A stretch of DNA of 64,000 nucleotides from Lewinellaceae bacterium (GTDB lineage Bacteria; Bacteroidota; Bacteroidia; Chitinophagales; Saprospiraceae), in assembly GCA_016710765.1 (NCBI GenBank), contig JADJUJ010000011.1, forward strand, positions 1 to 64,000, written 5' to 3'. The notes beneath the pieces are model-generated. The model did not search any database, was not told where the DNA came from, and saw only the letters and a program-made list of their open reading frames with translations. Shown piece after piece: positions 18,754 through 29,044 of the stretch. Within the stretch, counting starts at the first letter, position 1. Each line of letters begins with the position of its first letter. Both the position numbers and the translations under genes were made by a program.

Positions 18754-20803
18754 ATGGCTACCCCGGAACATCCTTATTTTTCGCGGCTCCAGGAACTCCT
18801 GCAAATGGAGTTGGAGGAAGACCGCCGTGTTTTTTTGCAGTCTGTTCGAGAACGCCCGCTGTCTGAGCGCGTAACAGAAGGGTTTAGTTGGTACCCGCTC
18901 CAGGTGCTTCAAACCGGTTTTTCCCTTGGCGAAAAAGCCTATGTAGTAGTAGAGCGCACAACCCGGCTCAACGAACCGCATCAATTGCGCGCTGGCCAAT
19001 CGGTCAGTTTGTTTACCCAGGCGCCGCATGTTACCCATCCCGACAAACAGGGTATCATCCACTTTGTGGAGCGGAATAAAATGAAAATCATTCTCAATGC
19101 CCGCGATGTGCCCGATTGGCTGAACCTGGGACAGCTTGGGGTGGATTTGATGTTCGACGACCGCAGTTACCGGGAAATGCAAAAGGCACTTGAAAAGTTG
19201 ATGGCCGCTAAGGGCGATCGGCTGGCGGAACTGCGCCGCTTGTTTAGTCCGCCATCTTTGGAAAAAGGAGCCCAGCGGGTGCTGCCTCGCTTTACGGCAG
19301 CAGTGTCTGCGCCGCCCGAAGTGCCTTTGGAAGAGGATGCTTTTGGAAATAAGGAAAGCAGAGAAGGGGCTGCGAATGCCATTCAGGAGTTGAACCTTTC
19401 CCAGCAAAATGCCATTCAGCACATGTTGACTGCACTGGATGTATCGGTTATGCATGGCCCTCCGGGCACGGGCAAAACCACCACACTCGTAGAGGCCATC
19501 CGGTTGATGTGTAAGCAGGAAAATACCGTGCTGGTAACGGCGCCCAGCAATACTGCTGCTGATTTATTGACAGAACGATTGGCAGCAAGGGGGGCTTCAG
19601 GTAGTGCGGATTGGCAACATAAGTCGGGTGGATGATAGTGTGGTAAGTCATACCCTGGAGGACTTGCTGACAACTCATCCGGAAAGCAAAAATTTAAAGA
19701 AAGTCAAAATACAAGCTGCGGAATACCGGCGGCAGTCACGGCAGTTCAAACGCAATTTTGGCCATGAGGAGCGGCGGGAAAGAGCCCATTTGAAGTTGCA
19801 GGCGAAGGAGTTGGAGTCTTGGGCCATCACCCTGGAAAACCGAATGATCGATGAGATCATCAGCTCGGCACAGGCGATTACCTGCACGCTGGTAGGTGCA
19901 GCGCATCCGGTGCTGGAACCCTATCGTTTTCGCACCTGTGTCATTGATGAGGCTGCGCAGGCTCTGGAGCCTGCTTGCTGGATACCCATCAGCAAGTGCA
20001 GCAGGGTGATACTGGCAGGCGATCCATTTCAGTTGCCCCCGACAGTCAAGAGTTTGGAAGCCTCGCGAAACGGGCTCTCCCATACCCTGATTGAGCGTTG
20101 TCTCGAGTTGTTTCCCGAACAAATTCAATTGCTTAACCTGCAGTACCGGATGCACGAGGCTATCATGGGTTTTTCCAATGCCTATTTTTACAAAGGCGCC
20201 CTGCAGGCCGCTAAGGGGGTGGCAGGGCGCCGGCTGTTTACACTGGGCGCGGCAGGAACGGATATTACGGTGTTTGAACCGGTGGTATTCATTGACACGG
20301 CGGGCTGCGATTTTGAAGAAAAGACAGGGGAGGGCAACCAGCGCAAACCAAGCCGAAGCAACCCGGATGAGGCCGTTTTAATCCGGGAGCACTTGTTGCA
20401 ACTGCTGGCTCATTTTCCCGGCGGGCGTTATCCCAGTATTGGCATCCTGTCGCCCTACCGGGGGCAGGTTGATTACCTGAATACACTGTTGCTGGACGAT
20501 CCGGATCTGGGGCCAATACTGCAGGCAGAAAAAGGCAATGGAGGTGTGATCAATACCATTGATGGCTTTCAAGGGCAGGAGCGTGATGTTATTTACATCA
20601 GTTTGGTGCGCTCCAATGCCAAAAATGAAATTGGCTTTCTCAGCGATTACCGGCGCATGAATGTTGCCATGACCCGTGCCAGGATGCTTCTGGTGGTGGT
20701 GGGTGACAGCGCCACAATTGGGAAAAATAAATTCTACGAATCCTTTCTAGACTACTGCGCTACCAACGGGCGGTACGATACTGCCTGGGCATACATGAAA
20801 TAG
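18754..20803 (+). CDS. Superfamily 1 DNA/RNA helicase (Upf1/IGHMBP2-like), frameshifted
   Basis: N-terminal about 200 residues form the domain typical of IGHMBP2-like bacterial helicases (YVVVERTTRLNEPHQLRAGQ). Motor motifs: Walker A HGPPGTGKTT, TAPSNTAADLL, Walker B VIDEAAQ, motif III LAGDPFQLPPTV, LNLQYRMHEAIM (motif IV), TIDGFQGQERDVI (motif V), RMNVAMTRAR (motif VI). A six-G run at about 19589-19594 has one G too many, breaking LAARG from LQVVRIGNISRVDDSV. Total is about 683 residues, normal. It acts on nucleic acid with ATP; exact substrate unknown. Convergent with fusA across a shared terminator. Confidence 0.88.
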
Positions 20804-20825
20804 GTAACGCCCTTCGGAAACGGAC

Positions 20826-20865
20826 AAAAAAAATCCCGACAACACCTTCTGTATTGCCGGGATTT
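20826..20865. terminator. Bidirectional terminator between helicase and fusA
   Basis: AAATCCCG (20831-20838) pairs with CGGGATTT (20858-20865), extended by CAA/TTG. It is preceded by an A-run (20826-20833), which becomes a U-run for fusA transcripts. It lies between the two convergent stop codons. Confidence 0.8.
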
Positions 20866-20884
20866 GTATGATTCGGACAAGAAA

Positions 20885-23007
<2,123 letters not shown>

Positions 23008-23164
23008 GACGTTTATAAACTTAAGTTGTGATGAGTGATGTTTTTCAAAAATTTTGCCATGAAAATGAAATTTACCATGGCAAAGAAGGATATTTGGTAG
23101 TATAAGGTATCGGGTTTGAAATGTTTTGGAGAATATCCAAAGGGTTGCAAAATCCTAAGCCTTT

Positions 23165-23232
23165 TAAAAACCGATACCGCCGATGATTACCGGGTGCTTG
23201 GCCGAAGCGCAATCACCGGGTAATTTCGGCGG
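23165..23232 (-). terminator. Strong hairpin between rpsG and fusA, terminator or attenuator
   Basis: Minus-strand stem: CCGCCGA (23232-23226) pairs with TCGGCGG (23183-23177), and inside it ATTACCCGGTG pairs with CACCCGGTAAT, with a loop rich in GC. It is followed by TTTTT (23170-23166). The position inside the str operon implies partial termination or RNA processing, and separate control of fusA. Confidence 0.7.
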
Positions 23233-23258
23233 TACAGGATGTTTTTACCGCGGGTTGA

Positions 23259-23726
23259 TTACGCTCTGAAGTGAGCAAAAGCGCGGTTGGCTTCTGCCAT
23301 TTTGTGCGTGTCTTCGCGTTTTTTAACAGCGCTGCCTTCGCCTTTGCTAGCAGCAACAATTTCAGCAGCCAGTTTCTCAGCCATACCCTTGCCACTACGG
23401 GCGCGGGCATATTTGATCATCCATTTGATGCCGATGGAAATTTTCCGGTTGGCAGGGAGTTCTGTTGGGATCTGGAAGGTAGAACCACCCACACGGCGGG
23501 AGCGAACCTCCACCTGGGGCATTACGTTGTTAAGGGCTTTTTTCCAGACTTGCAACTCGTCCTCGTCGGTGCGGCTTTTTACAATGTCAAGTGCATCGTA
23601 AAAAATCGTGTACGCAACGCTCTTCTTGCCTTCCCACATCAGGTTGTTCACGAAACGAGTTACCATCGTGTCGCTGTAACGCGGATCCGGAGCCAATACT
23701 CGAGGTTTCGGTTTGTGCTTACGCAT
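23259..23726 (-). CDS. rpsG: 30S ribosomal protein S7
   Basis: 155 residues, full length and intact. Family-typical start MRKHKPKPRVLAPDPRYSD, the S7 signature region DPRYSDTMVTRFVNNLMWEG, the core VEVRSRRVGGSTFQIPTELP, and C-terminus REDTHKMAEANRAFAHFRA. S7 nucleates assembly of the 30S head by binding the 3' domain of 16S rRNA, and contacts E-site tRNA. Second gene of the str operon, 80 bases after rpsL. Confidence 0.98.
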   Translation of the reverse strand: MRKHKPKPRVLAPDPRYSDTMVTRFVNNLMWEGKKSVAYTIFYDALDIVKSRTDEDELQVWKKALNNVMPQVEVRSRRVGGSTFQIPTELPANRKISIGIKWMIKYARARSGKGMAEKLAAEIVAASKGEGSAVKKREDTHKMAEANRAFAHFRA

Positions 23727-23806
23727 TGAATAAAAATTTGAGATTTAGATTTGAAACTTGAACGCATAAACCCAGATAGGCAGGGCCATGACATACAAAT
23801 TTTGAT

Positions 23807-24181
23807 TTATTTCTTCGGACGCTTGGTGCCGTAGCGGCTGCGGCTCTGCTTGCGGTTGTTTACACCGGCAGTATCCAACGCACCACGTACGATGGTGTAA
23901 CGTACACCTGGAAGGTCTTTTACACGACCGCCACGGACGAGTACGATTGAGTGCTCCTGCAGGTTGTGGCCCTCACCTGGGATGTAGGCGATCACCTCAA
24001 TACCATGCGTCAAACGAACCTTGGCTACCTTGCGGAGCGCAGAGTTCGGCTTTTTAGGGGTGGTTGTGTATACACGAGTACAAACGCCGCGGCGTTGCGG
24101 GCAAGCGCTGAGAGCACGGCTTTTACTTTTGTACTCAACCTTCACGCGGCCCTTGCGGACCATCTGATTAATAGTTGGCAT
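23807..24181 (-). CDS. rpsL: 30S ribosomal protein S12
   Basis: 124 residues, intact. MPTINQMVRKGR start, decoding-centre loop TTTPKKPNSALRKVAKVRL and second loop VLVRGGRVKDLPGVRY. Both loop lysines linked to streptomycin resistance in other species are the wild-type residue. First gene of the str operon (rpsL-rpsG-fusA), preceded by a good promoter match at 24267-24298. Confidence 0.98.
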   Translation of the reverse strand: MPTINQMVRKGRVKVEYKSKSRALSACPQRRGVCTRVYTTTPKKPNSALRKVAKVRLTHGIEVIAYIPGEGHNLQEHSIVLVRGGRVKDLPGVRYTIVRGALDTAGVNNRKQSRSRYGTKRPKK

Positions 24182-24266
24182 AAATGCGTTACGTCAAAAA
24201 TGTTATAACCTATTCAAAATCAATGGAAAAATGGCACAAATGAATTGCCTTCTCCAAAAGCGAACG

Positions 24267-24298
24267 CAAAGATACTTGCTTTGCCCCTAAATATCCAA
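24267..24298 (-). promoter_or_regulatory. str operon promoter (TTG-N21-TATCTTTG)
   Basis: Minus-strand TTG (24298-24296), a 21-base spacer and TATCTTTG (24274-24267) match the Bacteroidota sigma-A consensus. The -7 box is 86 bases upstream of rpsL. Confidence 0.65.
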
Positions 24299-24342
24299 GC
24301 TGAGTTGGATTATTTTCAGATATATCTTGCAGGAAATATTTT

Positions 24343-24977
24343 TCAGGCCAGGAGCATTTTTTGCACGACGGGTAAAATGTCCAATTCTGCCGGCTTCAGG
24401 ATACCCTGGATCCGGAGCTGCCTGGCGGCTTCAATGTTTTCCGGAAGATCGTCGAAAAAATACTGGCCTCTGGTAAAATGTCGGCATCAGCCAGCATATA
24501 CGAATAGATTTCTGCATCGGGTTTGCGCATGCGGATAAGGTGGGAGTAGTAAACACCGTCAAAATAGCGCTGCTCAAAATCATGGATACCGTGATGGGTT
24601 TCCATGTATTCCGCAATCCATTGTTCATGGATAGCATTGATGTTGCTGAGTAAAAAGACCCGATAGCGTTGGCGAAGCGCCAGCAGCATGTCGAACCGCG
24701 CCTTGGGCATGTCGATAAAAATGGCGTTCCAGGCGCCGATGACTTCCTGTTCATCCAAGGCTGGTGTGGTTACAGCGCAAAGGTTGTAAACAAACTCTTC
24801 CTTGCTCATGCCGCCTGTTTCAAACAATTCAAATACCCGGCGTTGAAGGAGCGCTTCGCGGGCCGCTGCGGCTTTTTCAACACCCAGTTTTTGTTCAAAA
24901 AACCTGGGAATGGCGGGCAAATCGAGATCGAACAGCACGTTGCCGAAATCGAATATCACATTTTTAATCTCTTGCAC
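24343..24977 (-). CDS. HAD-superfamily phosphatase, frameshifted near the end
   Basis: Motif I IKNVIFDFGNVLFDLD (nucleophile Asp, DFGNV as in YihX-like enzymes), alpha-helical cap to about residue 95, motif II VFLLSNINAIH, motif III Lys in RMRKPDAEIY. Motif IV (FFDDLPENIEAARQLRIQGI) lies in the next frame: a T is missing in the T run near 24455. The repaired stop is at 24343-24345, giving about 211 residues. Likely a cytoplasmic sugar- or nucleotide-phosphate phosphatase. Substrate not predictable. 15 bases downstream of the TPR membrane protein gene. Confidence 0.85.
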
Positions 24978-24992
24978 GGAGTGAATTACTTA

Positions 24993-26936
24993 TTATTTTT
25001 TTAGGTTGGGGTCGAGTTGATAAGCGGTATTGAGCCAGGGCGCTGCCAGTTCCGGCCTGCCAGAGTCGCGGTAAGCCGAGCCAATGTAGAAATTCAGGAT
25101 GGCGCTGTTGGCTTCGTATTTCAGGCCTTCCTTCCATTGTTCAATGGCCTGATCGTATTCCTTTCGCATGGCCAACACAGCGCCGAGGTTGCGGCGGGCA
25201 TCAACGAAACGCGGGTCGGAGGCTACTGATTTGCGGTAAACGAGTTCGGCGTTTTCCAGATCATTGCGCATAAAATAGATGTATCCCAGGTTGGATAACA
25301 CACGGGCGTCGTTGGGGCGGTGCTTGAGCGCACGCTGGTAGTCGGTAAAAGCGCGATCGTAATCCTGCAAGCGGAAATAGGCCAGGCCCCGGCTCCCGTA
25401 GGCATCGTGGTATTCCGGGAACAGTTCGATGGCCTTGTTGTAAGAATCAATACCCTTTTTTACCCAGTTGGGATCGTTTACAGTGCCGCCATTTTTGTCG
25501 TCAATGCCGCGTTTGGTTTCTTCCAGCCCCAGGTGGTAATGCAATTTGGCACAATTGGGTGAGTTGCCTACATCGGCCATGTACAGAGAAAAACTGTCGA
25601 ACCAGGCCGGGTTTCGCTGGATGGTTTTTCCACTGTACAGCAGCAGAATGACAACCGCCGCACCCCAAACCATATTGCTGCCTGGCTTTGGAAAAAGTTC
25701 GGAACCGCGGAGGTCTATCCGGCCTATTTTTGCCAGTAACCAGGCCAGTGCCATGGCAAACCCCAGTGAAGGGTCATAAAGTTCGCGTTCGCCGTAAGAG
25801 GTGCCGATTAACATCAGCACGTTGCTGAAAAGGGAGAATGTCACCAGGTACAAAAGTATGGCATAGGCCAGAAAGTGCTTTTTGGTCATGCCCCACAAGG
25901 CCCAGGCACCCATGCCCACATACAAGGCAAAACCCAGGAGCGCGCGCCAGTCGCCGAAGCCCACGGGCTTCATTTGGGGATAGCCGAGGTCGCTGACCAG
26001 CGGTTGTGGCCAAACAAGGGCCTGCAGGTACCGGCCACACATCATGAAAGCAGAGGCAAACCGCTCTCCCTGGTTTTTTGCCCCAATGATGAAGTTGTCG
26101 AGGATGGAGTACGCCTCTGGATAGGGTTGAGCAGCCAGTACATTGTGCCGGATTAACAGAAAAATCAGGGCAGGTGCCAGAAACAGGGCAGAGATGCGCA
26201 GGTTTTGCCCCAGGCTTTTATTGGTAAAAAACCAAATGGTTAGTGGAATGACAGCCAGGAAGGTAATGACACTTTCTTTGGTGAAGATGCTCAGGGTATA
26301 AGCCAGCACGGCCAGCACCAGCCATTTCCGGTTTTCCTGTTCGAAATAACGCCAAATCGCATAAATCGCGCCAATGCTCAACAAAAGCGCAACAATCTCA
26401 TCTCTGCTCTTGATGTTACCCACCACCTCGGTGTGCACCGGATGTGCCATGAAAAACAAGGTAGCCAGGGCTGGCAGGATGGGGGAATAGTCGACCATAA
26501 CGCGGCGCAGGGTAATCCAAAGCACCCAGCCTGTCATGGCGTAAAATACGACGTTCAGAAAGTGGCCCAGGAAAGGATTGTCGGGCGCCAATTGCCATTC
26601 GATGGCCATCATGGTCAGGGTGAGCGGACGGTACAGCGAGCCGGGGCTTCCCCAGGCGCCGTAGCGGTATTCGGTGCTGAAAATAGTACCAAGGTTTTTT
26701 AAACCACCCTGTACCACCCAGTTGTCTTTGATGATGGAGTAATCGTCCAGGCAGTACTGGTGCCCAAAGGTATTGCCATATAAAATGAAACCCATGGCTG
26801 CCGCCAGCAATCCTACCCACCAGAATTGTGCCGAGGGAATGTTGATGGCGCTTGTTGGCTTTGCTTTGGGTTGGGCCGATTGTGAACGAGCTTTGGGTTG
26901 TTTGCCTTGAGCCTTGGGTACATTGCGTTTCGACAT
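24993..26936 (-). CDS. TMTC-like multipass membrane protein with C-terminal TPR repeats
   Basis: Product of 647 residues. The charged N-terminal tail (about 30 residues, repeated K/Q/A/S/P) is followed by about ten membrane helices to residue about 430. The first loop reads HQYCLDDYSIIKDNWVV and SLYRPLTLTMMAIEW, like the DD-containing loop of the GT-C-fold TMTC/O-mannosyltransferase family. After residue about 450 come four or five TPR units (GIDSYNKAIELFPEYHDAYG, YDRAFTDYQRALKHRPNDAR, LENAELVYRKSVASDPRFVD, YDQAIEQWKEGLKYEANSAI). A role in protein glycosylation is inferred from the family only. The frame is intact. Confidence 0.75.
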   Translation of the reverse strand: MSKRNVPKAQGKQPKARSQSAQPKAKPTSAINIPSAQFWWVGLLAAAMGFILYGNTFGHQYCLDDYSIIKDNWVVQGGLKNLGTIFSTEYRYGAWGSPGSLYRPLTLTMMAIEWQLAPDNPFLGHFLNVVFYAMTGWVLWITLRRVMVDYSPILPALATLFFMAHPVHTEVVGNIKSRDEIVALLLSIGAIYAIWRYFEQENRKWLVLAVLAYTLSIFTKESVITFLAVIPLTIWFFTNKSLGQNLRISALFLAPALIFLLIRHNVLAAQPYPEAYSILDNFIIGAKNQGERFASAFMMCGRYLQALVWPQPLVSDLGYPQMKPVGFGDWRALLGFALYVGMGAWALWGMTKKHFLAYAILLYLVTFSLFSNVLMLIGTSYGERELYDPSLGFAMALAWLLAKIGRIDLRGSELFPKPGSNMVWGAAVVILLLYSGKTIQRNPAWFDSFSLYMADVGNSPNCAKLHYHLGLEETKRGIDDKNGGTVNDPNWVKKGIDSYNKAIELFPEYHDAYGSRGLAYFRLQDYDRAFTDYQRALKHRPNDARVLSNLGYIYFMRNDLENAELVYRKSVASDPRFVDARRNLGAVLAMRKEYDQAIEQWKEGLKYEANSAILNFYIGSAYRDSGRPELAAPWLNTAYQLDPNLKK

Positions 26937-26979
26937 GGTATTTCCTCACTTTATGCCGCGAAAGTAGGGAAAAACTGTG

Positions 26980-27711
26980 CTACCCGTATAATTCAAAATG
27001 GATTTGCGTGCGGTCGTAGCCTAATTTAACCATTAAATTGGCTACAGCCTCATCGATCATGTTGCTCCAGCCGCAGATGTAAAATTGTACGTCGGGGCGT
27101 TTTTCAGCGTATTGCTCCAGATAAACCTGGTGCACATAGCCCTGGTAACCATCCCATTCGGGTTCACGGGAAAGGACAATGTCATACTGAAAGCCTGGCA
27201 GGGTCGCTTTAAATCGCTCCATTTCTTCTTGGTATAAAATGCCATTTTCGTACCGGGTTCCGAAAATAAGGTGGATGTTCTGGTGGGGAAATTTTCGCTG
27301 CTGCAAATCGAGTAACATGCTGCGGAAAGGAACGATGCCGGTGCCGGTACAGATCATCACGACATCCTGGCCAAGGGCTTCCGGGAGATAGAATGCGCCA
27401 TCAGGGCCCTTGAAACGCAAGTTAGATCCTTCCTGTACTTCGTCAAACAAATACCGGGTACCTTCCCCGTCGCCCGAACGAACGATGCACAGTTCCAATG
27501 CTGCATTGCCCTCGGGGTCTGGCGCGCTGGCAATAGAATAGCTGCGCCAGCGCTGCAGCCGCTTGTCGCCTATGGGCAGGTCCAGGGTGATGAATTGTCC
27601 GGCGCGAAACGCAAGTCGCTCGCCATCGGGCATACTCAGCCAAAAACGCCGCACGTCGGGGGCATAATATTCTATTCTGGAAACGGTGGCATTGTACCAA
27701 AGGGTAGGCAT
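26980..27711 (-). CDS. Ferredoxin-NADP reductase-like FAD/NAD(P)-binding protein
   Basis: 243 residues, intact. FAD-binding motif RWRSYSIASAP (RxYS), the phosphate loop with GSNLRFKGPDGAFYLP, the NAD(P) site VVMICTGTGIVPFRSMLL and C-terminal FYICGWSNMIDEAVANLM (CGxxxM). It lacks a 2Fe-2S domain, so it is a stand-alone reductase passing electrons between NAD(P)H and a ferredoxin, flavodoxin or dioxygenase partner that is not visible nearby. It lies 44 bases upstream of the TMTC-like gene on the same strand. Confidence 0.85.
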   Translation of the reverse strand: MPTLWYNATVSRIEYYAPDVRRFWLSMPDGERLAFRAGQFITLDLPIGDKRLQRWRSYSIASAPDPEGNAALELCIVRSGDGEGTRYLFDEVQEGSNLRFKGPDGAFYLPEALGQDVVMICTGTGIVPFRSMLLDLQQRKFPHQNIHLIFGTRYENGILYQEEMERFKATLPGFQYDIVLSREPEWDGYQGYVHQVYLEQYAEKRPDVQFYICGWSNMIDEAVANLMVKLGYDRTQIHFELYG

Positions 27712-28106
27712 GATCTTTTATGTTCTCTACTACTAACGGTAGTGCGACGATTTGGTTTAAAGCCTCAGGGTGTTGCGCGCAATCCGGGCGCTCCCGGGGT
27801 TTTTGGGGGGCGCGGGGCTGGTTTCGGCGGCGGGCCCCGGGGGCGGCGGAGGGGGCTCGCCCTCGGCCTTTGCGGCTGTTCCGCGCGGCCCCCCCCCCCC
27901 CCCCGCCCCTTCATACGCTATTTGCCGGACGCGGCACTGGTGGGATAGCTGGTCCATTAAACAACCGTTCTTATGGCCGATTCATATTGGTGCGTTTATG
28001 TGCGTTGTCCAATAATTGTCCAGTAGGTTTCGTTGCGTACGACAGCTGTTTTGTGCCGTAAAACGGAAAAACCGAAATGCTAACGAGGTTGTCCATTGGT
28101 TTATAT
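27712..28106. other. Intergenic region with an extreme GC-rich, poly-C block
   Basis: About 395 bases without a gene. Bases about 27775-27910 are almost pure G/C with runs of G5-G6 and an uninterrupted run of 16 C (27889-27904), unlike anything else in the window. The flanks (27712-27770 and 27920-28106) have ordinary composition. Apparent ORFs through the block are Pro/Gly/Arg-rich by composition only. It may be a low-quality or mis-assembled patch. Confidence 0.6.
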
Positions 28107-29041
28107 TCATAAAATCATATCACGCCATGGCAAAAACACATCAAAGCCTTTATCAAGAAAATAGGCTCGGGTGGTGCTTTCGTCTTTTTCAGAGGTCACC
28201 AACACAAAATCGCCGCCCCAGGCGCCCAGGCTTTTCACGGCGCCCCAGTAATCGGAGAAGTGCAAATCCTTGGCTCTAGGCAGTTCAAGTGTGCCCGACA
28301 GCAGGATTTCGCGTCGTTCAATGACCTTTTCCAGTTCCTCCAGTGTGGTTGTTTCCAGCCACATGGCGGTGAGTTCCGACAAGGCGTCGATGAGATTGCT
28401 TTTGTCGCCCGGAATTTCCCGGTATCGCCGAATACCTTCGCGACTGTTTTGCTTTTTACCCAGGTAAACAAAATAGAGTTGCCCGGCAAAGTCGGGTTGG
28501 TAATCCACGAACTGTACCGTGGGACTTCCTTTTTCAATTGAAACAACAGCGGAGATGCTGCATAAGCGCAGGCAATATCGTACCCGGAGCCCCCAAGCGT
28601 TTCGGCCAGCAGGCGGTAAGGGTCGGCGCCCGACCAAAGGGCCAGGGCTGCAATCAGGGTAGAACTTGTGCCCAATCCCCAGGGGCGTGGGAAGTCGGTT
28701 TGGGTTTGAAGTTCCAGCCCGGTGGCTTGTACCAGAAATTCCGGCCGCTGCCGCCTGCAGGCCAGGAGCAGGTCGCGTACGGTGCGGGCAGGCGCTTCGT
28801 CGCTGGCTGTCGCGATGGATAAGTCGTCGAGTCGGATGCTGGTACTTAACCATGGGCTGCCATCAGCTTCCAGAGCGGTCCATTGCAAAAGCCCTGGTGT
28901 TTCACTGGTGTTTGCCGACAGCGTTTGTCCGAAATGCAGGGGTATGGCCAGTGCCTGTGCCCCATCGAGTACTGCATATTCGCCAGTGAGCAGGAATTTT
29001 CCCTGAGCCCGGGTTTGGAAAACGTTGCTGGGGTCGGTCAT
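28107..29041 (-). CDS. GYDIA-type GHMP kinase, frameshifted
   Basis: Begins MTDPSNVFQTRAQGKFLLTG (GHMP N-terminus GKFLLTGEYAVLDG, as in mevalonate kinases). It has the glycine-rich ATP loop RPWGLGTSSTLIAAL and the family name motif GGSGYDIACAYA. After LLFQLKK the frame shifts (A5 should be A6 at about 28526) and continues GSPTVQFVDYQPDFAGQLYF to GGDFVLVTSEKD and FLPWRDMIL. About 311 residues. Known Bacteroidota family of uncertain substrate, possibly a phosphomevalonate- or mevalonate-type kinase of isoprenoid synthesis. 3 bases after the GH20 stop codon region, same strand. Confidence 0.85.
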
Positions 29042-29044
29042 GGC

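Noticed and set aside
27595..28061. Pro/Gly/Arg-rich frames through the GC-rich block
   Set aside because: Composition-driven: low stop-codon frequency in a GC-rich patch creates open frames in most phases.
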